From: Emydura subglobosa
Lineage: Eukaryota > Chordata > Testudines > Chelidae
Reading direction: 5' to 3'
DNA: 64,000 nt
Assembly (NCBI GenBank): GCA_007922225.1
Contig: ML679989.1
Location: 18,001,570 to 18,065,569 of the forward strand
Shown here: positions 23,801 through 36,500 of the stretch, in pieces
Position numbering within the stretch: the first letter of the stretch is position 1
Layout: the number at the start of each line of letters is the position of its first letter
Translations under genes and position numbers: made by a program
The notes under the pieces: generated by a model
What the model was told of the DNA's origin: nothing
Database searches by the model: none
The model's input: the letters and a program-made list of their open reading frames with translations, nothing else

Positions 23801-26800
23801 GTTTTGTTAACATCACTGGATTCAATGATGGCCTTTCCACAACAACCCATTATTTGCATATGGGAAGTAATTCAATAAATGGAAATGCCAAGTAGATGGA
23901 TTATATTCACTGCACTTAAGGCTTTGGTTCAAAGGACAATACAAATACCTGACGGGAAACTTTTCAACCAAGAATACGCACTGGTTCTATCATGCCTGGA
24001 AAGTAAGATGTGCTGGGCCATCAAGGTGGAGTATTGTGCCTTTAAACTTCACAGACCAATCAAAGACAAGAAAGTACCTTTGAGGAGGGACAGAAGCAAG
24101 TCATGACATGAGCAATTAAAGCTTCCCCCTCTACAGTCAGAAAGGGAGCAATCCGATCACCAATCATCAGAATATTTAGGCCAGCAGTTCCCAAACTATG
24201 GGTCGTGACCACATGTGGGGTCACCTCATCAGTAGATGGGATCACGGCACTCCCGAGCATGCAGAGGATGCCATTTTACAAAACGGCCTCCTCCACACAG
24301 CATGACCTCACACATATTGTATACATGAGATCATGTTGCACAGGGGAAGCTATATGGCACGTGCGAGGTCATGCAATCCAGAGGATGCCATTTTGTAAAG
24401 CAAAATGGCATCCTCTTTGCATCGTGACTTTGCATGTACAGGGCTCGTGAGGTCACGCTGCAGGGAGGACACCATTTTTAAATAGCAACTTCCATGCTAT
24501 CTGGAGTGGTGGGAAACAACACATCCGCAAATGGGGTCATGCAGGGAACATGTTTGGGAACCGCTGAGTTAGGCCTTACATGTTTCAGGCATAATACATG
24601 ATAGTTTCAAACTGATATTTGGTTTCTGTTCTACACTGAGCAGAACGCTAACCAATATTAAAACATTAACAAAAAAGGTAAGATTTGACAAAAGCCACCA
24701 GCGAGGTAAGTTAGTTTCCTAGGACAGCGTGAAGCCAGAGAAGAAATAAGTCAGACAAATAGCCTCGTTTGGAATAGAAATTTAGGATTGGGGGGAAAGG
24801 GATACTGTTTACTCCTCCCTCTACTTAATTCATTCAGAGTGAAATTCATCCCATATCCTTCTATTTATATGCTGAGCTCCTGTGATATGGAAGGAATTGC
24901 AGTATAACACACACGGAACCGCATAATGCTCTTTTTGCAGAGTCAAATGCTTCTAAGAATGCAACTGCACTTTATGACCTTAACACTGGGCTTAAGTGAT
25001 ACACAGAACTTGCATATGTTCTCTGCACTAGGGTGTGTTTTCACCTGCTGAAAATTAGCTCTTAAGCACATTTAAATACAACAAACACACACTGAAATTC
25101 TTATGAACCATGTAAAAATTAGCACTTTGGGCCTAAACATTAGCTCTGGTTCAAGGAAATGTACCAAAAGACAAGAGTAAAGGACTGGTATTTCGTACTA
25201 AGGAAGGCTGGAAAAGTCTAAATTATATCACACATTTCTTCCTATTTTTCACCCTTCAACTTCCAGCTGTAGCCAGAGTCTAAGGTTACAAATATTTATT
25301 CCATAAACCAAGATGGTGTTTAGAAATCAGAACATCCATTTAAGGTATTTCATTTAAAAAAGTCAGCCTAATTTTAAAGCTTCTTTGGGATAAAGAAGTA
25401 AATGCTTTCAATGGCACTTTTCTTCTTTCCCGTTGTGTCAAATCAAGCAAAAAAAAAAAAAAACCAACTGTTCAGCTTTAAGGTATGGCTTCTAAATTCC
25501 AATATGCACTTAAGGGGGAAACCTGGTGAATTCCAAGATTATTAAAATTCTTAAATTTGTGGATCACCTCATTCTGCATTCGCCTGTCATATCAGCAAAT
25601 CCCCAACTCCCAGCATCAAAGAACTTTACAAAACAAAAAAGGTACCTATATATACTTTGAAGTAATTGTTTCTTCATTTCCAGGAGCAATCATCAGTACA
25701 AGAAATTATAAGTGCAGACTAAAGATTAAAAAAGTGGTCCAAATAGTAATGTCCTACTCCAGCAAGACCAGGTCTGCATAAGACAAGTTATAAAAACATT
25801 GGTTACATTATAAAACAGAAGGCTACACTTACTGTTAAATCCACAAGTATAATTGAAAGTGAATTGCTATGGATCAGTTTTATATCACCACTATTTCTCA
25901 GCCCCAAATTTAAAGTGAATTGTGCCTTACCCCACTACACGTGCGCCTGCGTCTCATTAATGAGACCTGTAGAAATGAAAACTATGATAGGAGAAGAGAT
26001 CCTAAAATAAGTGAATTAGCACTTTTCTCCCACAACTTTTTGGTGTGCACAGGACTGCACAAGTTAGCTACAGAACCAAAAGGAAAAATATTTAGACAGT
26101 AACTTTCAAAATTCATGTTTTGAAGCTCATTTCACAAATAAAAATGCAACACCCCTAGGGTCCCAGCAGATACTTTTACACAAACATTAAGTCTGTTTTC
26201 CCTTCAAAGCACACAAACAGCTCTCAACAAGTCTACTGGCAGTATTAGTGACAGGGCAGAATACCCTTTCAATAGGACCACATTCTGAATCCATGTTAGA
26301 AGACTCAGACCATCTGCATTTAATTCTACAGGTGAACGTAACACTTTCCCCCAAGGTACTTCAAAGAAAAAAAGAACTGAAAACCTTTTCTTATTAATCC
26401 ATGTAAGACAAATAGTAGTAATTACTCTGTACAACAAGAAGTCTCACTGATCCAACATTACATTTTAAAATACAAGAACTGAGAAAGGAGGTTGAGTTTG
26501 AATTACACCTAATGTGCTCATCAGCTTTTCTGTAGCTCAACCTCACAAAGCAGCTTTCAGTCAGAATACCTGAGTCTAACTGATGCAAATATATATATAA
26601 ATGCATGTGTGTATATTGTTTGCTTTTCACATTGTCTCCTGCATTCCTGCAGATAAGTTAAAAAAAATTGCAATACATCTACATAATTGTATACCACTTT
26701 GACTCAAACCAGCAGCAAATTCTGTACTCCATTTTCCACCATTCATTTTCGCCACAGCTCTAAGACATAGTTCAAAGTGCTCGATAAAATTAAAATACTA

Positions 26801-27382
26801 TACTGTAGATGCTTTTCTTCAAACATAATGTTGCACAGCTCGTTGGTTTGGAATGAAATCAGAGTGTCAGCAACATTACTGACATCCCCATATTTACTGG
26901 GACAATTAGTAGTTCTTTGTTTATCCCACATACCATATGGAGATATTACAGGTTCATTCATACAATGGAATAAGCTGGAGTCAAGCGTTTCAGTACATCC
27001 TTCTCTCCAGAGACAATCCTGTGCTATAAGACAACTTGCTGCTGTCCTGAAATCTAACCAAAATCTACCAAGAATGGCATGTGTGAGTCAATGGTTCCCC
27101 AGAGACCTATTCACATCAGGATCCGCACTGGACTTGCTTTCCCAACCTTGATTGCATCAAATCCAGGCTAAGCATTAATGTGTGCACAGGTTGTCCATCC
27201 CCAAGCTAAAGCATGGAGTTAAATTTAAGACTTACTGATTTCTCTAAATCAGGGATGCTTTTCCAGCTTTTTTAAAAACCAAGAAAGGTGTGAATATAGC
27301 ATTCTCTTCTATCCCACTTCAATCCCTGAACAGTAAAGTGACTCAAAGTAGCATCGCACTGCAGAAGGTACACACAGTACTT
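20828..27382 (-). other. Putative long MAN1B1 3' UTR
   Basis: 6.5 kb of AT-rich DNA between the MAN1B1 stop and a good minus-strand poly(A) signal. No exon of another gene is recognisable and repeats are scarce: one short hAT element at 24182-24566 and a poly(A) run at 25449. Nearer minus-strand poly(A) signals may also be used. That the whole stretch is transcribed as UTR is inference. Confidence 0.4.
24182..24566. mobile_element. Non-autonomous hAT element, 8-bp target duplication
   Basis: Ends CAGCAGTTCCCAAACT and GTTTGGGAACCGCTG are hAT-type terminal inverted repeats. Flanks ATTTAGGC (24174-24181) and AGTTAGGC (24567-24574) match at 7 of 8 bases. The interior holds a perfect 15-bp hairpin, 24381-24395 with 24401-24415. 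Confidence 0.85.
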
Positions 27383-27586
27383 CTATGCTGGAGCCCAGAT
27401 AGGAAGGGGATGAGCTTCTGTGTTAAATACATATTTGTCAAGATTGATTAGGTCTATGTCATCCGAAAACAGCAGAAACATATACTTGAGTGTTTCCCCA
27501 AGAAAGAAGCTTTCCATCTTATCTCTTGGCTCTGGGTTACTGGGATTCTGGACGTTATTAATGGAAGTATAACCACCTGAAGGAAC
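27383..27586 (-). CDS. MAN1B1: MAN1B1 exon 13 (last)
   Basis: Acceptor TTGCACAG. Encodes [37 protein letters not shown] and [14 protein letters not shown], then stop. Contains the Ca-coordinating Thr657. Confidence 0.97.
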   Translation of the reverse strand, partial: VPSGGYTSINNVQNPSNPEPRDKMESFFLGETLKYMFLLFSDDIDLINLDKYVFNTEAHPLPIWAPA

Positions 27587-30500
27587 CTGTGCAAAAGACA
27601 AATAACAATTTTGTATATTTCTATAAGCCAAAAAGAACTTCTGTATTATCTACTAAATCTCATTTTCACCCTTTTAATTAAAATAAGTGTTAGAAAAGCA
27701 GGCACAGCTTTGGAAATAATATTTTGCACGCACAGAGAGAGTTTCAATTCTGAAGGATTCCAAAGCACTTTACAAAGAAACTGATATACAAACTACATAC
27801 AATAAAATGAAGCCACATTGCTGTGAAATGTTGCATGTTTAACAGCAGACAGCAATGCTACAGAGACAAGTGAAGAGGACAATGTCCAGAAACTGCAGAA
27901 GAAATACGAGGCAATTACTGTAATTACCAAGCTGGAATTGGTCATCACAGCAGGTTAGAGAAATGATCATGAAAGATCTTATGGCCAGAAGCAGTTTGGA
28001 CCGCAATTTTATAGCTCATCCAAGAGGTTCTTCTAGAAACACAGTGCTCCTCTATGGTTATGCTGAGACACTGGCTCAAAACAAACACAAAGGGAAAAGT
28101 GGCCCCTACTGAGACATTAACACTACTTCCTGCAGCACTCTGTCTTTTCCTTTGAAATCTTCTACACGATTACTGTACCAACCCAGCCAGATCTTGTTTA
28201 ACTTGTGAGATCTGACAGGACCGCAGCAGAAACTGGCTGGCTTCCAAGAAGGATCAGTGAAATTTTGCTGGACTCAAGTTTCATTTATCAAATTACCTTT
28301 GTTAAAAGTTAAGTTTTATGGGAGTGACATCCCATTTGTGAAACATATTCTTTCATGAACATCACAACTCAGTTATACAATCTAATCATTTCACAAACGA
28401 TGGATACCTAGGCACAGGTAATGTACCTTGGTGGTTAAACCAATTGACACATTAGAGTCAGTGAGTTCCCATGAAGGTATTTTATATTGCTGTTCTGCTC
28501 TAGAAAATCCTAAGCCCCTTAGAAACTCACTCTGAAATTGCTAAAGATAATTCTGAGAGCCACTTGAAAATAAAACAAAACTCGTTTGGATATAGGTCAG
28601 CATATTTGTCCTGCTGACTACTCCATCTCAGCAATTTAGAAAGCCTTCCCTCATTATAATCCTTTTAATACACAGCTTTTATCAATATGATGAAAAGTTC
28701 TTTTCCTTAATGTGCTAAGTACTAAATGTATCACAGGCTTCAAGGCACAGTATATATTGTAATACTTTGTCAAGCTCTTAATGCTTTCTTTTACCTATTA
28801 GATATTTTTATGGTCCTTGGAAGATGAGCAATTTCAGCTTTATGGAAAGCCACTATATGGCAGAACACTTTGCCTAGCTACACAAAGTCGCGGGATCTCC
28901 TCAATAACCTCCTCCTAGCCCTGGCCATAATGGCCATCTACAAGACCAGGGAGAGGAGGTTGGCTGGGGGGGCACTCTGCAACTGTGGGGCCTACTTGCG
29001 TTCCCTTGTGCACTCATGCATCCGGGCAGAGTTCCTCTGGACAGCATCCACTGGCTGCCTTGACACCTTCCGGGGGAAAGTGGGTGCTGTCCGGGGTTCT
29101 CTGCTCGGTGTCCCCTTCTGGTTCCCTTCATTTAAACCTGTGATCCCCACACCCCTTCCTGGTTTTTTCCATTAGTTGTCCCCCATAATCAGTTGTATCC
29201 CGGGCTCAGTGACTCCTCCCTTTAGGCTGGGGGAGGGACCTTTAGCAGTGGGCGGGTGCAATTACAAATAGTACACTCCCGAGATCATTACTGTTCAGTA
29301 GGCTGGCCTTACCCGTGTATATTTATTGAAGTTCTGCAAGATCTCCCAGCCCCAGTCTTGATATTTCTTATCCCCAGTAAATCTATATAGGTAGAACAGG
29401 CTTTCCACAGTTTCAGGTCGCAGCAGGTTGTGCCTATCTGCAGGCTGCAAAAAAGTAAAGTTCACAATTCAGTCCAAGAACAGGATACACTGACAGAGAG
29501 CAATACTAGTTTGACTGTAGCTTGTAGCTTCTTTTGTAACTACTACAAAATGAGGGAATAACAGGCTATGTGGTAATACTGCTGAAAAGGATCCAGGAGT
29601 TATAGTGGATCACAAATTGAATATGAGTCAACACTGTGATGCAGTTGCAAATGAGTGTTGTATGTAAAACACAGAAGGTTTTATACTCTACTCAGGACCG
29701 ATGAGGCCTTAGATGGGGTACTGTGTCCAATTTGTGATACCGCACCTTAGGAAGAATGTGGGTGAATTGAAGAGATTGTCCAGAGGAGAGCAACAAAAAC
29801 AATAAAAGATTTAGCAAATCTGATTTATGAGGAGAGGTTTAAAAAACTGGACATGTTGAGTCTTGAGAAAAGATGATTGAGGCAGGAGCTTATGACTGTC
29901 TTCAAATATATTAAGGGTTGTCATAAAGAGGACTGTGATCAATTGCTCTCCAGGTTTACTGAAGGTAAGACAATAAATAATGGGCTTAGTCTACAGCAAG
30001 GGATATTTAGTTTAAATCTTAGGAGAAACTTTCAACTATACGGATAGTTAAACACTCAAATAGGCTTCCAAGGGAAGTTGTGGAATCCCCATCATTGAAG
30101 GTTTTAAAGAACAGCTTGGACAAGCACCTGTCAGGGATAGTCTGGTTTTACTTGGTCCTACCTTCGCAAAGGAGGCTGAATTTGACTTCTCAAGGTCCCT
30201 TCCAACCCTACATTTTTATGATTCTTCTCTACCACCTTCACATGCCTCAAATAATTACATGCAACTCAACTTGTGAATGTTACAGGGATCATTCAAAAAT
30301 TTAAAGCTATGGAGCGTTTGCATGAGGGGAGACAGAGAGAGGAAGTTTAGCCATCACAACAGAGAACAGGTGCAGACATTCTATTGGGATTTTCACAGAA
30401 ACAATGTGATACGTGCACGGAGCTCTCCAAAGCAAGGTATACACAGATGTCAAATTGTAGTGATACTCGTAGAGCAATTTACCTTGATCTCCACATCCTT

Positions 30501-33500
30501 GTGGTCCTTTTGTGCGTGGAGATTGAAGTGTACAATCTCTGGGCTCAGGCCTGTCTCTACCTGAGCATACATCTGGTAACAAGTTTCTATGAGGGCTTTG
30601 GCCAGCTCCATGTGATCAGCAGTCAGCCCATTGTGAGCTCCCAGAGCCAGCGTCCCAGGCAAGAAGCAAACTAGATGATCCTGCAAGACATACGCACAGT
30701 CCACTGTGAGAAGTATTACAACAAACAAGACTTTGACTCACCCTGTAGCAGTATAATAATGATATAGAGCACTTAAAAGGCCACAACTATTTGTTAAGCA
30801 GCAATGTAACATGACATGAGGCTGCTGCCATTACAAAAAGACACTGTCAACTTAAAGTTACGAGATTTTATAGCTGCTATTGACACTTGTAACACCTTAA
30901 ATTACTAAAACCAAAAGAAGCTAGTGGAAAAAATTTCTCGACTTGCAGTAGGCTGGCCAACTGAACATTACATAACACTTTGTGTAAAGTCAGTTTCCTT
31001 GTCTCCCTGTACTGCCAATTAGCAAGGGAGAAACTGACTAACTGAAAGACAGTTAAAATCAATCAAGAGGGGAACAAAAAAAATCCTTGTAAAACTTTAA
31101 AGAATTCAGGGCATAGCATTTCAAGGGGGTTCTATCAGAAAGTGCCTATTTGAAAAAAAGTCAAGTTGACAGTGTCCCTTTAATATTTATATAGCATCCC
31201 TAACTTTGCATGGTGCTTTAAAGAGATTCTTTCAAACATTTTAAATGGTCCAGAGAGCTTAAAATCTAAACTATTCCAACACAAAAAGTAGACAACAGAA
31301 AATGATAGGGAAGAGAAGGATGAGGGTTAAGATAAAAAATTCTGAAAAGAAAGCTAATGTCATGAGCGCTGATATTTTGAAAGAGAGACTGATGTAAAAC
31401 AAAAGGCAAAGTAGAAATTAACCACAGAAACCAAGGGTTACAGGTTTTGGGGAAGTATCTGAAGATTAAATGTAGATTATTCTGAGCAATAATTGATATG
31501 ATAATTTTAATATGAATATAACAGAGTATGGGGTAAAACTGAACCTCCTCCTCCCACTAGAATTTATATTTATTTTTTATTGTCCGTTTTAGTGTTAGAA
31601 ACCCCTGATACCTTAAGTCAGGCATCCTCAGTATTCCCCTGTATATCCTGAACAACCCTGAACAACCCTGGATTTTATTCCTGAACAGAGGCAGCAGCAG
31701 GAGCAAAATGGTTACAAGGATTTTCCCTTCATGAATTCAACAGACAGCTTTATTATTCAGTTATTTGTTCAAGGAACAGAAGGATAGATATTACCGCAGG
31801 GCTTGTGCAACACTCTCAAGCAACTGAGTCACGTGTGGTTATCTTTCCGAGAATACTGTGAAATGTTATGTGAAGAATTCAACAGTCAACAAAGTCAGGT
31901 CCCAGACTTGTTTGTGTACTATGTCATGCATAATTCTCAGTACTCACCTCTACTGAAATTCAGTTTACAATAAGATTAACAGTTCCTTCCAGTAAGGCTA
32001 ATACACTATAGATAGTGAATAACAGGACTATATTTTCAATTTGGAATTTTATTCATTTCTACCATTCCAAAATCCTGAAGGGGTGATCACACACCCACCA
32101 CCATCACAACCTGCCAATCTCGTAGTGGATGAGTTTATGCTAACAAGGCTCATAGAGAACCTCTGTACAAAGCTCTCAAAATCCCTGTCCATTCAACAGG
32201 CAGTGGACAACATTGATGGTCATATCAGTTTACAGAGATGGAAGTAACAGCATTAACACCTTTTCAACTAGTCAGGCATGGTGAGGTTCCAGTCATACAC
32301 TTCAAGCAGACATGATAAATTAAATGCTGTAAAAGTCTCTTCCCTGCAGGGACTGAATTAAATGTACTCATACATGCAGTGTTAAGGGGACAGATTTACA
32401 CATACATTAGTAATGCACTGCTTGCTTACAAATATTTGTCACTTTCATTTATATAATGTCTTACTCAGAAAGCAGTCAAAAGTGCTTTTCAAAATGAATG
32501 TTAATTCATAGATTTTAAAGCCAGAAGGCTCCATTATGATAATCTAATCTGAATTCCGGTATAACACAGGCATAAAATTTCATTCAGTAATTCCTGCATC
32601 AAATATTCCACAGGAAATGAGAGAGGGAGTATAATTTGCTCAAGGTCACACAGCAGATTTGTGGCAGAGCCAATAATAGAACTTATAAATCACTTGATTT
32701 CCACACTCATGTCCTAACTACTTACTAGATCATCTACTTGTATTTTTGCATTGTAGAAAATGTGAATATTACACAAAATAGGCACTATCTCAGTGTTTCA
32801 GATGCACTGAATGTGTTTACTACTACAGAAACACAAGTGGAAACTCATAGGGAGATTCAGATCAGCAAATAAAAACCTAAGAAAAGGCCTCTGTCCAAAG
32901 CAGGGACTGTTTCCCTGTAACCTAGCTACTCAGCATTGTCACCACAGTGACCTGAACTCAGCATTCTTTTAAATTAGGATAGCAACTGCCCACAGAACAA
33001 ACAGACAAGACAGAAAGACAAACAAAACCACCACTCTTCACAGGCTATCATAGTATAATTTAAATGTACAAGGCATTTGCAGATTGCAAGAGTCTCTGCC
33101 AGTTTTCATCTTTCAGTTTTTGGATCTTTCAGCAGCCATTATCAATTCAAAATTGGTTCACACACACATAGAATACACATTTGATCAAATGGCTAATGTA
33201 ACTATGGCACTCAAGATCTCTCCCCTATGAAACTGCTGACAGCTCAGGAGGAATGCAACAGTACTCATAAGGGCCATTAAAAAAAATTCAGGTACAGTGC
33301 TTACCATCTTGGCACTGAAATGGCCGTGAGCAAGTTCACCTATGAAAGTAAGCTTCTTGGGTTCTGATCTCCGAAGTAGATGCTTTTTCACCCCCTCTAT
33401 AGCTCTCATGTAATCTTCCAACAGTCTGTAAATTAAAACCATTCTTAGTTGACCCCAATATACACATTTAAAAGTAGATTTATCCAACCGTACTTTAGAT

Positions 33501-36500
33501 ATAGTACCTGCATCTCAAAGGCCACACTTTTTGTAGGGTAGAAACTTGCAATTTGATTTCAGTAGGCACTACTTAAGATATTTAGTCAAATATAAAACAT
33601 TAAGAAAAATCCAAGTAATCATGTTTATACAAAATGCATCTAGCATATTTCTGAAGGATATCTAATCAACCTTGATGTCTTTCAAGGGTTTTTAGGAGAA
33701 AAACACTTAAATATTAGGATTGTCAATTAATCGCCGTTAACTCAAGCGATTAATGCAAAACAAATTCATGACTTTTTTTTTTTAATTTAGTTATTCATCA
33801 CAGTTTTAATCTCATTGTTAAACAATAACAGAAAACCAATTTAAATTTATTATAATATTTTACGTTTTTCTACATTTTCAAATATATTGGTTTAATTACA
33901 ACACAGAATACAAAATGCTCACTTATTTATTTTGATTACAAATATTTGCACTATAAAAAGATAAAAGAAATAGTATTTTTCAATTCACCTCATACAAGTA
34001 CTGTAGTGCAATCTTTATAGTAAAAGTGCAATTTACAAATGTAGATTTTTTTTTTTTTAAAACATAAATGCGCTCAAAAACAAAACAATGTAAAACTTTA
34101 GCGCCTACAATTCCACTCAGTCCTACTTCTTGTTCAGCCAATCTCTAAGAGAAACAAGTTTGTTTCCATGTACAGGAGATAATGCTGCCTGCTTCTTATT
34201 TACAGTGAAAGTGAGAACAGGCATTCGCATGGCACCGTTGTAGCTGGCGTTACAAGATATTTACGTGCCACATATGCTAAAAATTTGTATGCCCCCTAGT
34301 GCAATCTATAAGTCGAAGGATGATCTTTTTTATAGTGCAAATATCTGTATAATAATGAGGGCTGTCAATTAATCACAGTTAAACAAATTAACGAGTTCTT
34401 TTTTTGAACAAGCATTAATCACACACCAGGGCACTATGCTCACCGGGGCGGTGCTCCATGTCTCCCACATTGTTGTGCAGTTACTCTGCTGACCTAGCTT
34501 GTTTTTTGGGTGAATTTCCCCAAACTACTCATAAGTATGCTCACATCAGGGTCAGCATTAGATACTCTTCCTTCTAAACTGTCAACTAAGGTAGCAAGCC
34601 TCATAGCTTATCTCATTCTTAAACTGATACAGGAAGCGGGAAGAACTTACTCATTTTCTTTCTTCCCACCCTGGATCCATTGCTTGAGCAAATACTCGTA
34701 GTAGCTGTCAGCTCTGGCTCCCAGAGTGTAAACCCCCAGATGAGTGAACTGTCCACTGTTGGTGTTTATGAACATTGGCACCAGTCCATCATTCTTCCCT
34801 GAAAGGGAGTGTACATGCTTCATCACCATATCTACTGCTTTCTACAGAAAAAAAAAATTGATAAAATACACATTGAATGAGACAATGCAACTACATAACT
34901 CGATGTTATTAAATGGACAAAAGCAGTCAGCAGTTGTGGGATTTTTCTCTTTTCCAATAGACTCGCTGCTTATGGCTTCAAAGAAACTAGAGCAAATCTG
35001 AGGAGGGGATAGTTAAACATTTTTATCTGTTTTCCTTTTCAAAAATACAACTCTCTCAAGCTACACTCAATGGTAGTAGTGAGTCCAGGTCCCCCAGTAG
35101 TGAGATTCAAACACTGACTGACAGAACGTGAGATTAATACTAACATTAGGTTAAGTGGCCTGAAACAGCTCCAAAAGTGTCTATTCTGGAGGAGATCAGA
35201 AATATTTCTCAATAATACTGTAGCACAACTCAAGTTGGTAATATGCCAACTTCTTTTTTAACTGAGATTTTCATGACACGAGTATAGTTGAGGACCCACT
35301 GCACATATGTAATGTACAGCTAATTCCTGTAAATAAGTTTATAAATAAGGCCCTACTTGAATCATGGGATGACCTTCAGTTACGGCTGAGTTGTGAAGAA
35401 GACATGGAAAATCATGGAAAAGTAATAATGGAACTTTATTAACAGTGGTCATTTGGAAAAGCAAGAGTAGACCTATTTGTTTAAGAAAAAATTGCTGGAC
35501 CATTATAAACACTCAAGTATTATGTTACGTCTACTAGTTTTTTTGATAACCAGATATTTTACTGCAACTATATTACATTCATTTTAAAAAAAAGTGACTG
35601 GTACAATATAAAATTCAGAAGACTAAAATACTTAACACAACTGCTGTAGAAATCGAGTCCAGTCATGTTAGCCTTGTACATTTTACAGGAATTGAATGTT
35701 AGTGCAATACTAATTGCACACTCAAAATGAACACAAAACTGCGGACTGTGCAAAGTAAGCTAATTAAAATCAAAACTGCAGTGGAAGCTTACTATTGTGG
35801 GATCCGCAATATTGCAAATATATAAATTGGCCTTATGAATAAATTGATTTGGGGCAATATACAAAATCACCTCCAAACAAAAAGAATACCCCTCCCACTA
35901 CCTTTGAAATTGTTAGTACTTTGGTTTATTTTGCCCCGGATACAACCTTTACACCACACCCATAACTGCAACATGAGTCACTCGATAAACTCTCTGCGGG
36001 GCATATGAAGAGAGTTCAGTTGCTTTCAAGACTAGCATTAAGTTAGGGATATCAAAGCACCTCCTACAGAATTTAAAGTTTTTTATTGAGTAAATGTTTC
36101 AAAAAATAACAAACAGGTAACCCATAGAGTTAAAGGGGCAAAGTTATACAACATCCAGGGGCAATATGCAGGTTATCAGGAGGCACGGGGAGTGGTTGAA
36201 AGTCTGGGGAGAATAACAAGGGATAAGCTGCGGGGTCCTTACTAAGACGAGGACAGCTCCATATAATTTATCTTTAGCCTGGTGTCTTGAAAAAAACAGT
36301 TACAAGTAATCTAGTGTCAGACAACACAAAAGATACCATAAGCACATCAAAAACAAAGATTTTTCTTGTAAATTCCTTCTGAAAAAGGAGCAATTATTCA
36401 CCTCTGTGATGAGCTTTGTGGTATTTACTTTAAGAAAATAATTGGATGGACTCTTCCCCCCCCACCCCTAGCCACTTCCCTTTAGATATGTCATTTAACT

